The translations under genes and the position numbers were made by a program. The notes under the pieces were generated by a model. That model did no database searches. It was not told the DNA's origin and was given only the letters and a program-made list of their open reading frames with translations. From the NCBI GenBank assembly GCA_009924135.1, contig RFSE01000012.1, positions 1-64,000 of the forward strand: DNA of 64,000 nucleotides, read 5' to 3'. Position 1 is the first letter of the stretch. Each line of letters begins with the position of its first letter. This document shows, piece after piece, positions 10,601-25,600 of the stretch. Source of the stretch: Pseudomonadota bacterium (GTDB lineage Bacteria > Verrucomicrobiota > Verrucomicrobiia > Limisphaerales > SXTU01).

Positions 10601-13600
10601 GCCCTTCGGCATCGGCGTCACCTCCAACTTCGTCACCGTCACGTTGGTCAATGACATCCTGCCGGAGACCAATGAAGTCGCCAACCTGCTGTTGGCGGAC
10701 TCGCTGACGAACAATCCCCTGCTGCAAATCTTCATCACCAACTCCCCGGCTGCACTGGCGATCACGGATGATGACAACAACCCCGGCCAGTTCGCCTTCT
10801 CCGCGGCGACTTACTCGGTCACGGAGGCCAATACGAACTTCACCATCACCGTGGTGCGCACCAATGGGTTCGTTTCGACCAACGGCAATGCGACCGTGGA
10901 CATCACCGTTTGGGCCACCAATGGCACGGCCATTTCCCCGACCGATTTCATTGCCGCCACCAATGTCATCAACTTCACGAACTTCCAGACCACGGGAACG
11001 ATCACGGTGCGGGTGAACGATGACGCGATCACCAACGGCAATCGGACGGTCAACCTTTCACTCGTGGTGACGGACCCGACGAGCGGCGCGACGCTGGTGG
11101 GGCCGAGCACGGCGGTGCTGACCATCCTGGACGAAGACAATGGTCCCGGTTTCTTCAACTTTGCCTCGCCCACGTTCAGTGTCAGCGAGAGCGGGACTAA
11201 TGCCGTGATCACGGTCGCGCGTTCGTCCGGTTCACTGGGCGTGGTGGGGCTGCGGCTGGTAACCTCGGACGGAACGGCGCTGGCCGGCTTGGATTACGTG
11301 GCAACCACGAACAACTTCCTCATGGCGGACGGCCAGATCACCACGAACATCCTGGTGCCGATCATCATGGACAGCATCGTGGAGGGCGATGAGACCTTTA
11401 ATGTCAACCTCGCGGTGACCAGCGGCCTCGGCATTCTCGGGTCGCAGAGCAATGCGGTGGTCACAATCTTGGATGACGATGCCCTGCTCCGGTTTGTGAC
11501 GGGCGCCACCTTCGTGAGCGAGCTGGTGCCGTCGGTCACAGTCAATGTTGAACGCGTGGGCGCGACGAACGGGACGAGTACCGTGCAAGTCGTGGTCAAC
11601 ACGTTGAGTACGAACAACACGGCGGTGTCGGGTCAGGATTATGTCAACTTCGGAACCATCACCCTGACCTTCCCGCCCGGGGTGACGCAGACCAACTTCA
11701 CCGTGACCATGCTGGATGATTTCATCTTTGAAACCAACGTCGTGCTGGAACTGGGGCTGACGAATGCCTTCCCGGTGCTGAGTACGAATGCTTTCGGATC
11801 CACGGTGACGAACCTGGGCGGTTTCGCGCAGCGGAACATCTTCTCGATCAATGTCCTCGACAACGACTCGCCGACCGGGGCCTTTACGATCGGTCCGGCT
11901 CCCGGCTTTTCGCCTCCGATTGTGCAGGAGCGAGGCGGAGTTTATACCTTCCGTATCCGGCGTGTGGGCAGCACCCTCGGAGGGGTATCCGTTGACTGGA
12001 CTACGACCGAGCCAAATAATTTCCGACCCGCATTTACGCTGTTGAATGTCGGTTCGGACTATGCCGTGGCAGGCCTTGACTACACCGCGACCGGCGGGAC
12101 GCTGACGTGGGCGGATCAAGATGGTACCTTCCGCGATGTGAGCGTGACCCTGCTCAGTGACGACACCAATCCGGTGGCGGAGTTCAACAAGGACTTGTTT
12201 GTGCGTCTGTATAATCCGACCAGCACCGATACTCCTCCGAAAACCTTTCCGACGGTCGCGCCGACCACCAACGTAACCGCGTCAGGCATCGGCGGCGGGC
12301 AGTATCGTGTCACCATTGTGGATGAAGACCAACCCGGTGGCGCGGCAGACCGGACCTGGAATCTGGACAACAACTTCGGGACCACCCCCACGTTCAACGC
12401 GCTTCCTGGGGCGAATAATACGGTTCAGGCCGTGGTACTGGACACCAACGGGCTGTCGGTCATCGGCGGTGACTTCACGGCCTTCAATGCCCAGTCGGCG
12501 AACCGGATTGCGCGGGTGGACACCAATGGCCAGTTCGACGCCACCTTCAATCCCGGCTCGGGCTTTGACAGCTTCGTGACCACCCTGGCCATTTACCCAA
12601 CGGGCAGCACCAATGCGGGCAAGATCATCGCCGGCGGTGGTTTCACGTCCTACAACGGTACGAGCCGCAACCGGATTGTACGCATCAATTCAGACGGCAC
12701 ACTGGACACCACGTTCAAGCCCGGGGCCGGTTTCGACGGCCCGGTGCGCAGCGTCCTGATCACCAGCGACGGCAAGGTGATGGCGGCGGGCTCGTTCACC
12801 CGGTACAATGGTTCCACCCGGGTGAACGTCGCGCGGATGAATGACAACGGTTCGCTCGATGCCACGTTTGATCCTGTCCTGGGGCCGAATGATACGGTTT
12901 ATGCCTTGGGCATGGCTCCGGTGCCGGCCAGCTTCTCGTTCAGCGGGCAGGCGGCCGGCAGCGGGAGTGACACGAACGTACTGAACGTGGGGGCCAACGC
13001 GGGCACGCTTACGCTGGCTGTCAACGCCTATTCCATTGCCGACAACGTCCGGGTGTACTACGACGGTGTGAAGCTGTTTGATGCCACGTTCACTACCTCC
13101 TTCCTGCCCTCCAATATTGTCGTGAACTTCGGCCCGGGTACTAACACCACCGTAACCATCATCATCAACGAAGGTATCATCAATCCTTTCTCGGTGTGGG
13201 ACTACACGGGGTCGGTGGCCGCCTCAGCCTCGGCGGCGACGCCCATTTATGTCGGTGGTGACTTTACCACGTACAACGGAACCTCACGCAACCGCATCGC
13301 CCGTCTGAGTCCCAGCGGTCTGCTGGACACTTCGTTTGATCCGGGCACGGGCATCAACGGCGTGGTGAACGCCATCGCGGTACAGGCCAATGGTACGGTG
13401 CTGGTCGGCGGCAACTTCACCGTGGTCAATCAGGCCAGCCGCAGCCGCATCGTACGGTTTGCCACCACCGGGGCGATTGACACGACGTTCAACCCCGGCT
13501 CGGGGGCGGATAACTACATCAGTGCAATCACGCTGACCACCATCGGGACCAATCAACAGGCCTATGTGGCGGGGGCCTTCACCACCCTCAACGGGAGCCT

Positions 13601-16600
13601 GCGCAAGAACGTCGCCCGCCTCTACACGGATGGCACGGTGGACACCACGTTCATGGACCAGTCGTTGAACACTTACGCTGGCCCGACCAATGCGGACAGC
13701 TTCATCACCGCACTGGCGGTCCAGACGGACGGGAATGTCATGATCGGCGGCAGTTTCACCGGCGTGGGCGCGGCCTTCTCACTGGTCAACAATACGTCTC
13801 CCTCGCAGTCGGAATCCGCCTCGGTACCGGCCAACACCAACGCCACCGAACTGGCGAAACTGCGGTGGAACCAGACCAAGCCGCGGCAGAACCTGTGCCG
13901 GCTCGTGGGCCGCATCAGCCCGGGGCCGGGTAACGTTCACTTTGAAAACCCGTCCTACACGATCAATGAAAGTTCGGGTTTGGCGGCCATCCGGCTCACG
14001 CGCTTCAACGGCACTGTCGGCCCCTCCTTCGTGGACTTCACCACGGGAGATCTGACGGCCCTCGCCGGTTTTGACTACATCGCCCAGACCGGTACGGTGG
14101 GCTGGCTCTCCACCTACACCAACTCGGCAGGCCAGACCGAATTGCGGCTCGGCCAAACGGGGCCACTGTCGACGGTCAATAACTCGACGATCTTCCTGAC
14201 GATTATCAACGACAGCATCGTGGAGGCCAACGAGACGATTGACCTGATTTTGGGTGCCGTGCGTGGGTCCTTCGAGTTGGGCAGCAATGTGCTGGTGACA
14301 CCTTCGCCGGCCCTGGGCTTCCAAAGCCGGGTGACGCTGACGATCGCCGATGATGAGTTTCAGCCGGGCGTGCTCGGCTTCAGCTCGACTTCTTACAGCG
14401 CGGTGGAAAACAGCGGGGCCGCCGTCATCACGGTCACCCGTACCAACGGGTCGATGGGCTCGGTCACGGTGGGCTACTTCACCTCGACGAATGGCTCCAC
14501 GGCCACGGCGGGGTTGGATTACACCCCCACCAACGGCACCCTGAGTTTCGCCGCCGGTGAGACCAGCAAGACCTTCTCCGTGCCGCTGATCAACGATGTG
14601 CTGGTGGAGAACGACGAGACCGTGACGCTCATGCTGACGAATGTGACCGGCGGGGCCACCCTGGGCTTGAGCAACGCCACCTTGGTGATAACGGACGACG
14701 ACTTCTCGGCGGGCCGGCTGGGCCTCTCCGCAAACAACTACACGGTCACCGAGGGAACGGCCACCGTGACGGTGACGGTGGTGCGCAACGGCGGCAGCGT
14801 GGGAGCGGCCAGCGCACTCTTCTACACGTCCGATGGCACGGCGGTGAATGGCGTGGACTACACGGGAAGCACCAATGCACTGACCTGGGCGAACGGGGAT
14901 GCCTCGTCCCGGACCATCACTCTGGCCATTGCAAACAACTTCCTGGTGGATGGCACCCGCACGATCAACCTGACCCTGACCAACATCACGGCGGCACTGC
15001 CGGGGTCGATCACCAATGCGACGGTGACCATTCTCGACGATGATGCGTTTGGCACGGTTTCCTTCAGCACATCCAATTACGCAGTGGCCGAGAACGGTGG
15101 GCAGATCACCATCACGGCCATTCGCACCGGGGGCAACGGCGGGACCGTGACCGTGGACGTTTACACGGACTTGGGTTTCAGCACCGCCGTATCGGGGGTG
15201 GATTACCTGCCGGCCAGCGGGACCTTGAGCATGGCCCCGGGCGTGGCCAGTGCCAGCATCCCGGTGACCATTCTGGACAACAATACCGCCAGCCAGCCGA
15301 ACAAGATCATAGTGCTACGGTTGCAGAATGTGTCGGCGGGCGCGACGCTGGGTGCGCCGAGCTCGGCGACCCTCACGATCATTGATGACGAGTCGTTCAA
15401 CATTCCTGCCGGCTCGGTGGACACCACCTTCAGCACGCTTGCCGGGGCGAACGGCTTCGTGCAGACGATGGCCCTGCAACCCGACGGCCGGCTGTTGATT
15501 GGCGGCGACTTCACCCTGTTCAACAATGTGGCCCGTGGGCGGCTGGCCCGGATCAATTCGGATGGGAGCCTGGACAGCACGTTCCTCCTGAGCGGCAGCG
15601 GGGCCAACTCGAGCGTGCGGACCATCACCTTGCAATCCGACGGTCGGATGATCGTGGGCGGCAGCTTTACGAACCTGAACTCGACCAACCGCGCCAGCGT
15701 GGCCCGGTTGAACAACGACGGCACCGTGGATTCGTCGTTTAACCCGGGGGCCGGAGCGGATAACCCGGTGTATGCCTCCGCGATCTACACGTCTGGCGCC
15801 AATAGCGGAAGGATTCTTATCGGCGGGTCCTTTGCGACTTACAATGGCACCCCGCGCAACGCGGTGGCCCGCTTGAACTCGGATGGGTCGTTGGATTCCA
15901 ACTTCACCATCGGCACCGGGGCCAACGGCACCGTGTATGCCATCACCATCCTCGCGGATGGCAAGGCGCTCGTGGGCGGCGATTTCACCTCGTTCAATGG
16001 CGTGACCAACACGGCCGGATTGGTTCGGCTCAACGCCGACGGCTCGGTGGACACGCTGTTCAATCCGACGGGGCCGGGGGCTAACGGTTCCGTGCGCGTC
16101 ATTCGTGTCCAGTCCGATGGCAAGCTCGTGATCGGCGGACTTTTCACCTCGTTCAATGGCTCGGCGAACAACTTCTATGCCCGCCTGGACCGCAATGGCA
16201 ACGTGGACGCGGCGTTTACCACGGCCGGGGCCGGCGGGGCGGATAACGCGGTGTACGACATTGCGTTGCAGGACGACGGCAAGATCGTGCTGGGTGGCGA
16301 CTTCACCCGGTTGCACAGCGCCAACGGCACGGGCGGCGTCTCGCGCAGCCGGGTCACTCGGTTGAATTCGGACGGCACTGTGGACCCGACGATCAACTTC
16401 GGCACGGCGGCGAACGGGTTTGTTGGCGCGGTGGTGCTGCAACGGATTTCGAGCAATGTGGAGCAAATCGTTCTGGGAGGTGGGTTCACCACCTTCAATG
16501 GCACGACGGTGAACTACCTCACCCGCCTGAACGGCGGCTCGCTGGCGGGCGGCGGACAGTTGGAGTTCTCGGCTGGCACCTACTCGGTGGCGGAGTCCGG

Positions 16601-19600
16601 CGGGTTTGTGGCCATTGACGTTTTGCGTCGCGGCGGCACCACGGGGGCGGCATCAGTGAACTTGTTGTCGGTTGGCGGCACGGCCATCAACGGAACGCAT
16701 TACAGTCTGATTACGACCAATCTTTCGTTCCCGCCGGGCGAGGTCATCCAGACGGTGAACATCTCCGTGACGAATGATGCGCTGGTAAATGTTGACCGTA
16801 CGGTGGCCCTGGTGTTGTCGAACTTTGTCACCTCGGTGGCCGGCAACCAGACCAACGCCATCCTCACGATCGTCAACGATGACGCGATCATCGGGTTCTC
16901 CTCGACTACCTACAGCGTCAACGAAAATGTGGTGGGCGGCTTCGCCGTCATCACCGTGGCGCGCACCGGCAGCACGGTGGGCAGCTCGACGGTCAACTAC
17001 TCCACGGCCGCAGGGACGGCCACGGCGGGGGCGGATTACACCGATGTCAGCGGCGCGCTGACCTTTGCCCCCAGTGATTCCGTCAAAACCTTCAATGTGC
17101 CCATCATCAACGACCTGCTGGTCGAAGGCAACGAGACCATCCTGTTGCGTCTCGCGGGCATTTCCGGCGCGTCGGCGGGGCTGACGAATGCCACGCTGAT
17201 CATCGTGGACGATGACTTCGCCGCTGGTGACCTCAGCTTCTCGTCCGGCAGTTACACGGTGAACGAAGCGGCCGGCACGGCGACCATCACCGTGGTCCGC
17301 TCCAATGGTGTCACGGGCGTGGTCTCCGTCAATTACGCCACGGTGGCGGGTGGCTCGGCCACGGCCGGGGTTGACTATACGACGACGAGCGGAAACCTGG
17401 CCTTCGCCGACGGACAGACCAGCCGCACCTTTACCGTGCCCATCCTGCTCAATACGCTGTCGACGAACAATTCGACCGTGAACCTTCAGATCAGCGGGCC
17501 CGTATCGGCGACGCTGGGTTCATTGAGCAGCGCGCAGTTGACGATCTTGAACAACGACATCGTGTTCGGAAACTTCAACTTCACCAATACGACTTACTCG
17601 GTGAGCGAGACCGCAGGGACGGTAAGCCTGCCGGTCGCCCGCACCGGCGGCGTCTTGAACCCCGTTGGAGTGACGGTGCTGGTGGTCAACGGTTCGGCGA
17701 CGAATGGCGGGGTGCATTTCACGGCTCCGGCCAGCACCAACCTGGCCTGGCTCAACGGGGATAGCGCCAACAAGAACGTCGTGGTCACCTTGGTCAGTGA
17801 CGGGCAGGTGCTCGGGGATCGGACCTTTACCATGGTGCTGACCAATGCCACCGGCGGGGCCAGCATCGGCACCAACGGCGTGGTCACGGTGCAGATCGTG
17901 GATGGGCAGCAGTCCCCAGGCAGTTTCCGGTTCTCGGCAGCCAGCTACTCGGTGCTGGAGAACGCGACCAATGCGGTCATCACCATCGTTCGCGCCAATG
18001 GCTTTACGGCGACCAACGGGCCCGTGAAGTTGGACTTCTTCACCACGGACGGTTCAGCCCTGAACGGGTCGGACTACATCGGCGTCACCAATGCCGGACC
18101 CACGGCACTGGTTTGGGCGGATGGGCAGACCAGCACGAACCTCACGATCAGCGTCCTGAACAACAACATCGTGGCGGGTAACAAGGTGGTCAACCTGAAC
18201 CTGGCCAATGCCACGGGCAGCGCCACCATCGGGCAGGCCAGTGCCACCCTGATCATCGTGGATGATGATCCCACCGCCGGCTCGGGAGACAGCGCATTCA
18301 ATCCCGGCACCGGTCCCGGGGCTCCCGTGCACGCGCTGGGCGTCACGTCGGTGGGACAACTCGTGGTGGGTGGCGATTTCGACATCTTCAATGGCACCGG
18401 TTCCACCAACGTGGCCCGTTTGCAGCTCAGCGGTGCGCTCGACTCCACGTTCGCCGTGCCGGCCGTGCTGAACAGCTCCAACCTGCCGTCCGTCCGCACC
18501 CTGAGCGTGCAGAGTGACGACAAGGTGGTGATCGGCGGGCAGTTCACCAGCATCGGTGGAACGGTGCGCAACAACGTCGCCCGGCTGAACACGACCGGCT
18601 TGCTGGACACTACGTTCGATCCGGGCGTGGGGGCGGACAACACGGTGCATAGTGTGGTGGCGCTGGCCAACGGTCGCGTCTTGGTTGGCGGTGCGTTTAC
18701 CTCGATCGCCGGTGGCAGCCGCAACTTCATCGCGCGCCTCAATACCAACGGCACGCTGGATGCCACTTTCAACCCCGGCACGGGGGCCAATGCCACGGTG
18801 CGGGCCATCGCCGCCGACGGCAGCGGCAATGTGATCATGGGCGGCGACTTCACGGCGGTGAACGGTTCGACGCGTTACTACCTGGCGCGTTTGAACGCCA
18901 GTGGTTCGGTGGACAACTCATTCTTGGTGGGTACCAACCTGAATGGTTCGGTGCGCGCGATCCGCATCCAGCCCAACGGGAAGATCCTCATCGGTGGCAC
19001 GTTCACTGCCTACGGGGTCACGACCCGGAACTTCCTGGCCCGGTTGAACACCGATGGCACGCTGGACTCGACCTTCTATGCGGCGGGCAATCTGGACAAC
19101 TTCGTCAACTCGATTGATTTGCAGTCCGACGGCAATGTGTTGGTCGGCGGCGGTTTCACCCATTATGGCTCCGTCCCGTGCAACCGGATCGTACGGTTGC
19201 GTTCGGACGGAACCCTCGACCCGACCATCAACGTGGGCACCGGCGCGGACAGCTTCGTGGATTCGTTGCTGGTCCAGGGCGATGGCAAGATTGTGCTGGG
19301 CGGCTCCTTCACCAATTTCAACGGTCAAACTGCGAATTATCTGGCCCGGATCAACGGCGGCATCAATTTTGGCGAAGGTATCATCGGCTTCAGCCTGGCG
19401 GCCGCGACGATTTCTGAAGACGGGGGCAACCTCACAGTCAACGTGCAGCGCACGGCCGGCACCTCGAACACGGTCACGGTTGCCTACAACACGTTTGATG
19501 GCACCGCCACCAACGGCATCCATTATGGAACCAACTTCGGCACGCTCAGTTTTGCCGAGAATGAAACGCTGAAAACCTTCACGGTGGCCATCCTCGACGA

Positions 19601-22600
19601 CGGCTTTGCGACGAATGCCGACCGCACGTTTGGAATCCGGTTGTCCAACCTGAGTTCACCCAACGGCACGGCCACGCTGGGTATCAGCACCAACCTCGTT
19701 ACGATTCTCGACAACGATGCGATTCTGAACTTCAGCTCGCCCACCTACGTGGTTGCGGAGACGGGGGGCAGTGCTTTGATCACGGTGAACCGTCTCGGCG
19801 GGAGCGCGAACGCCTACTCGGTCGGGTTTGCCACCTCGAACAACACGGCGGTGGCCGGGCCCGGAGGAAACTATGTGGCCACGAACGGGACGCTGAACTG
19901 GGCGGACGGCGACGTGTTGGCGAAGACCTTCACCGTGCCCGTGACTCACAGCTTTGCCACCAATGGCAGCCTGCTGGTCACCCTGTCACTGTTTAATGCC
20001 ACCAACACCACGCTGGGTATCGGCACTTCCTTGAGCGGACAGACCAATGCGCTCCTGACCATCGTGGACGTGGAGTCCGGCCCCGGCCAGATCGGATTCC
20101 TCACGGCTAACTTCACCGTGGTGGAAAACAGCAACGCGGCGACGATCACGGTGATCCGCACCAACGGAGCCACCGGCGCGATGAGGGTGAGCTATGCCAC
20201 CGTGGCGGGCGGCACGGCGGTGGCGGGCACGCACTACACCACCTCAAGCGGCAGCTTTGCATGGTCGGATGGTGACAACTCCTCCCGGACGTTCACTGTG
20301 CCGGTGACGGATGACGGCGTCACCAATGTGAACCGGACGGTGAACCTGCAGTTGAGTTCACTTCAGGGTGGGGCGGCGGCGGGGATCATGAGCGCGACCC
20401 TGACCATCATTGATAATGACAGCCTGGTGGGCTTCAGTGCCAACGCCTATAGCGTGACGGAAAACGCCGGTTCCGCGACGATCACAATCCAGCGCAGCGG
20501 CGCGACCTTCCTCCCTGTGACGGTGACTTTCGCCACGACCAACGGCACGGCAGTAGCCCCGACCGACTACGCGGGGGTGACGAATAGCGTGACGTTTGCG
20601 GTGGGGCAGGTGAGCACGAACTTGTCGATCGGCATCGTTGACAACGGGGTGATCAATTCGAACAAAACGGTGCTGCTGGGGCTGTCGGCGATCGTGACGT
20701 CGGGCAACGCAGTGGTGCTTAACAATTCCCTCCAGCCGACCAGCGCCGTGCTCACCATTGTGGACAACGACATGGTCGTGTCCTTCACCAACAGCAGCTA
20801 CACGGTCACGGAGAACGGTGGCAGCGCAGTGATCACCGTGCAGCGGACCGGGGTCACCACGGCGGCCGCGAGCGTGAACTTTGCGACCTCGGATGGCACC
20901 GCCCTGAGTTACCTGGATTACACTCCGACCAATGGGACGTTGAATTTCGGCGTCGGCGTGACCCTGCAATCTTACACGGTCCCAATTCTTGACAACACGG
21001 TGACAAACGTCAGCAAGACCCTCACCAACACGTTGTCGAATCCGGTCACGGCGGGCCCGAACAGCATTACGCTGGGAACCTCCGTGGCGACGCTGACCAT
21101 CACTGACAATGACGTGGGGCTCAGTGCCGGCACGAACGATGTCGCTTTTGCGCCGTTGCTTAACGGGACGGTTTATGCGGTGAAACAGTACGCCGCCGGT
21201 GGCTCCGTCAGTTCCGGCAGCACCGCTTCCGCCGTGTTGACGAACACCATCTGGTCGGCGCAGGGGCCGGCACCGGACAATCTGGCTGGTAACGTGGACG
21301 GCATCCCGGGCAGCCCGGCCTCCGGCGCGGTCAATCGCATCCTGCCGCACCCCACGAACCCGAACATTGTTTACATGGGCACGGTCAACGGTGGTGTGTG
21401 GAAGACGGTCAACGCCACGGCGGCCAGCCCGACCTGGACGCCCCTGACCGACCAGTTGCAGTCCCTCTCGGTTGGCGCCCTGGCCTTTGATTCCCAGGAT
21501 GCGACCTTTAACACCATCATCGCGGGCGTGGCGGACCTGAGCAGCGAGGCCTTGGAAGGCGGCCCGCGCAGCGGCCTGCAGCTCACCACGGACGGCGGTA
21601 CGACGTGGAGCGAAATTGGCGGCACGATCGCCGGCAAGAACATCGTGGCCGTGGCCAAGCGCGGCAACACCATAGTGGTCGCGGCGGATACGGCTGACAC
21701 GGTCACCGCGAGCAACATTGGCATCTTCCGCAGCGTGAACAACGGTGCCAACTTCGTGCAAATTTCCTCAGGTGCCGGACCGGGCGGAACCATTCCCCTG
21801 GGCCGGGCAGCTGACTTGGTCGTGGATCCGGCCAGTGCGACCACGTTGTACGCGGCGATCTGGGATGCCCCCGCAGCGGGCGGTGGCGTGAGCGGCGTGT
21901 TCAAGTCCACGGATTTCGGTGCGACTTGGAGCCGCGTGAGCGATGCCGCAGTGGAGGCGGCCATCACGGTAAATACGGACAACATGAAGCTGGCGGCCGG
22001 TCCTAGTGGGTCGGTCTATGTCGGCATCGTGACGAACGGCTCTCTGGCAGCGGTGTTCAACTCGCAGAATTCGGGCACCACCTGGACGCTGCTGGATTTG
22101 CCGACGACGACCGAGAATCTGCCCGGCGGAGGTACGGCGGTGTTTGGCATCCATCCGGGTGGCCAGGGTTCCATCCACTTCGCCTTGTGCGCGGACAAGG
22201 TCAGTCCGACCACGGTCTACATCGCCGGTGATCGTCAGCCCGGTCCCGGTGAAGTCCAGTTGCCCACCTCCATCGGGTCATCCTCTTACAGCGGTCGTTT
22301 GTTCCGTGGCGATACGACGCAGCCCACGGGCAGCCAGTGGACGCCGCTGACCCATTCCGGCACCACGAATAACAGCGCCCCGCATCCGGACAACCGGGGG
22401 GTTGCCTTCGATGCCGCCGGGAATCTGCTCAACGGCAACGACGGCGGCATCTACAAGCGCACTTCACCCGGCAACGCCAACGGTGGCTGGGTCTCCCTGA
22501 ACGGCAACGCTCAAATCGCGGAGTTGCACGCCTTGGTTTACGACTCCGTCAGCGGGGTCATCGTGGCCGGCTCCCAGGACAACGGCACGCCCCGTCAGTC

Positions 22601-25600
22601 CGCTCCCGGCAGCACGGCCTGGACGGACATCACCGGCGGTGACGGCGGGAGTCTGGCGATCGATACCTTGGTGACACCGGGTTCCTCGGTGATCTACGCG
22701 AGCAGTCAGAATCTCGGCGGCTTGCGTCGTCGGACTTTCAATGCGTCGGGCACGCAGACCGCATCCAGCGCCCCCACACTGACAGTCACCGGCGGGGGGT
22801 CGGCACTGGTGCCGAGTTTTGAAACGCCGATTAAGGCCAATGCGATCACAGGTGGACGGCTCGTCATCGCGGCTGGCAACTCGGTGTATGAGTCCTTCGA
22901 TCAGGGAGACAACCTGACTGAAATCGGCCCCAATGTCGGCAACGGAGCTGGGATCGCCTATGGTGGTTACCAGGGCGGCGTGGCCAACGCGAACGTGCTC
23001 TACGTGGGCTCCGGCAACAACGTGTACGTCCGGACGAACTCCGGGCCGGGCGGGACAATTAGTGTCACGCCGGCGAACTTCCCCGGTGGTGCGGTGCGTG
23101 AGTTGGCGATGGACCCGTCGGATTGGCGGACGGTGTATGTCGTTTCAGCGAGCGCGGTGTATATGACCACGAACGCCGGGGCCGGCTGGGTCGATATCAC
23201 CGGTGATTTGCCGGCCGGCAGTGAGTTCTTCAGCGTGCAGGTGATCACCAGCCCCACCCTTACCGTGGGCGGCGTGGTGGTTGGCTCGTTGAGCGGTGTT
23301 TATCTCTCCTCGGCGACTACGCTGGGCACTTGGAACCATCTCGGGGCCAACATGCCCAACGCGCAGGTGACCTCGCTGGTCTACGATTCCGGCAGTGACA
23401 CGCTGGTGGCCGGCACCTTGGGCCGTGGGGCTTTCACCTTCTCCAGCGCCTATTCGCAGTTGTTTGTCACCCCGCCCAGCGGCTCGACGCTCATTGGCAA
23501 GCTGGTCATCGGCGGCGACTTCACCCAGCTCGGTGGCGTTACGCGCAACCGGCTGGCGCGGTTGAACGTGGACGGCACACGGGACACGGCCTTCACGCCT
23601 TCCGTAAACAACACCGTCAAGGCCATCGCCTTGCAGTCCGACGGCAAGGTGATCATTGGCGGCTTGTTCACCAATGTGAACGGCTCTGCGGTGAACCGTA
23701 TCACCCGTCTTACCACCTCCGGTGGTCTGGATCCGTTCTTCTCCAATACCACGGGGGCGAACAACAACGTTGAGGCCGTAGCGTTGCAGCCCGATGGCAA
23801 GATTGTCATTGGCGGATCGTTTTCGGCCGTCGCGGGCAGCACGCGCAACTTCGTCGCCCGGCTGAATTCTGACGGCACGCTGGACACCAACTTTGTTACC
23901 AGCGTGAACGGCACCGTCTCCACGCTGGCGCTGGACGGCTCCGGGGACATCCTGTTGGGCGGCTCCTTCACGCAGGTTGGCGGTGTGGCGTCGCCCGGTC
24001 TGGCACGGATCACCACGAACGGAACGGTGAATGCGACCTTTGCCGCCAACTGGGCGGCGGCAGGGCTGGCCGGGGCCGTGGCGGACGTGGAGATTCAGCA
24101 GGTGGGGCCGACCACTTACTTGATCGTGGGTGGTCAGTTTACGACCACGGCAGGTGGGGCCAACCTGGTCCGGGCGACCTTGACAGGCGTGCTGGACAAT
24201 ACGTTCACGGCGAATCCTGACAACTACGTCAACTCCGTCGCCGTGCAATCGGACGGTTATCTGGTGGTGGGCGGCGGGTTCCAGAACATGAACGGGGCCG
24301 TGCGCAACCGGGCCGCCCGGCTTACCCCCAGTGGGGCCCTCGACCCGAGCATCAATTTCGGCTCCGGGGCGGATCAGGACATTGAGGCCGCGTTGGTGCA
24401 GTTCCAGGACGGCCGGATCGTCTTTGGCGGCTCATTCACCAATTTCGACGGGCTGAATCAGCCGTACTTGGTCCGTGTGAACGGTGGCACCAATTCGGGC
24501 GGTGGCACGCTGGCCTACGCGGCGGCGAACTACGCCGTGTCTGAAAGTGGCGGCAGCGTAACCATCACCATCAACCGTGTGGGCGGCCTGGCGGGAGCGC
24601 TGATGGTGACCAACAAGACGGCGAATGGAACGGCCACCAGCCCGGTTGATTACGTCGGCGTCACCAACGTGTTCACCTTCGCCGCCGGACAGACCACCAC
24701 GAATTTCACCGTGCCGATCCTGGACACTGCGGGAACAAACGTGAACCGCACGTTCACCCTGAACCTGACGGCGACGAACAACGCGATCCTCGCTGCCCCG
24801 TCCACCGCCACGGTAACGATCCTCGATAACGATTCGATCCTGAACTTCAGCTCCCCCACCTACAGTGTGGTGGAAAATGGCGGCTCGGTGAGCATCACGG
24901 TAAACCGCCTCGGTGGCAGCGCCGATGCCTACTCCGTAGGGTATGCCACGTCCAACGGCACCGCGCAGGCCGGCGTCAATTACACTGCAACCAGCGGCAC
25001 GCTCAACTGGCTCAACGGCGACGGGACGTCCAAGACCTTCAGTGTGCCAGTGCTCTACAGTTCGCTGACCAACGGCAACCTTACGGTGAACCTCTCGCTC
25101 TTCAATGCCACCAATCTCACGGTGGGCAGCGGGGTGGTGCTCTCCGGCCAGACCAACGCGGTCCTGACCATCATCGATCTGGAAACCTCGGCCGGCCAGT
25201 TGGGCTTCGTGAGCCCCACCTTTACCGTGCAGGAGAACAGCAACTCGGTGACCATCACGGTGGTCCGCACCAACGGTTCCTTCGGCGGCGTGTCGGCCAC
25301 CTACGCCACGGTGAATGGCACGGCCCTCGCCGGCACGGACTACACGAACGCCAGCGGGACGTTCACCTGGCCCAATGGTGACAACTCGTCCCGCACGTTC
25401 ACGGTGGGCATCACGGACAACCAGGCCACCAATGTGAACAAGACGGTGAACCTCCAGGTGCGCAGCCTCACCGGCGGGGCGACCGGCGGCTTCACCAATG
25501 CGGTGCTGACGATCGTGGACGACGACAGCTTGGTGGGCTTCAGCAGCAACGCGTACAGCGTGCTGGAGAACGGCACCAATGCGGTGATCACCCTGGTGCG

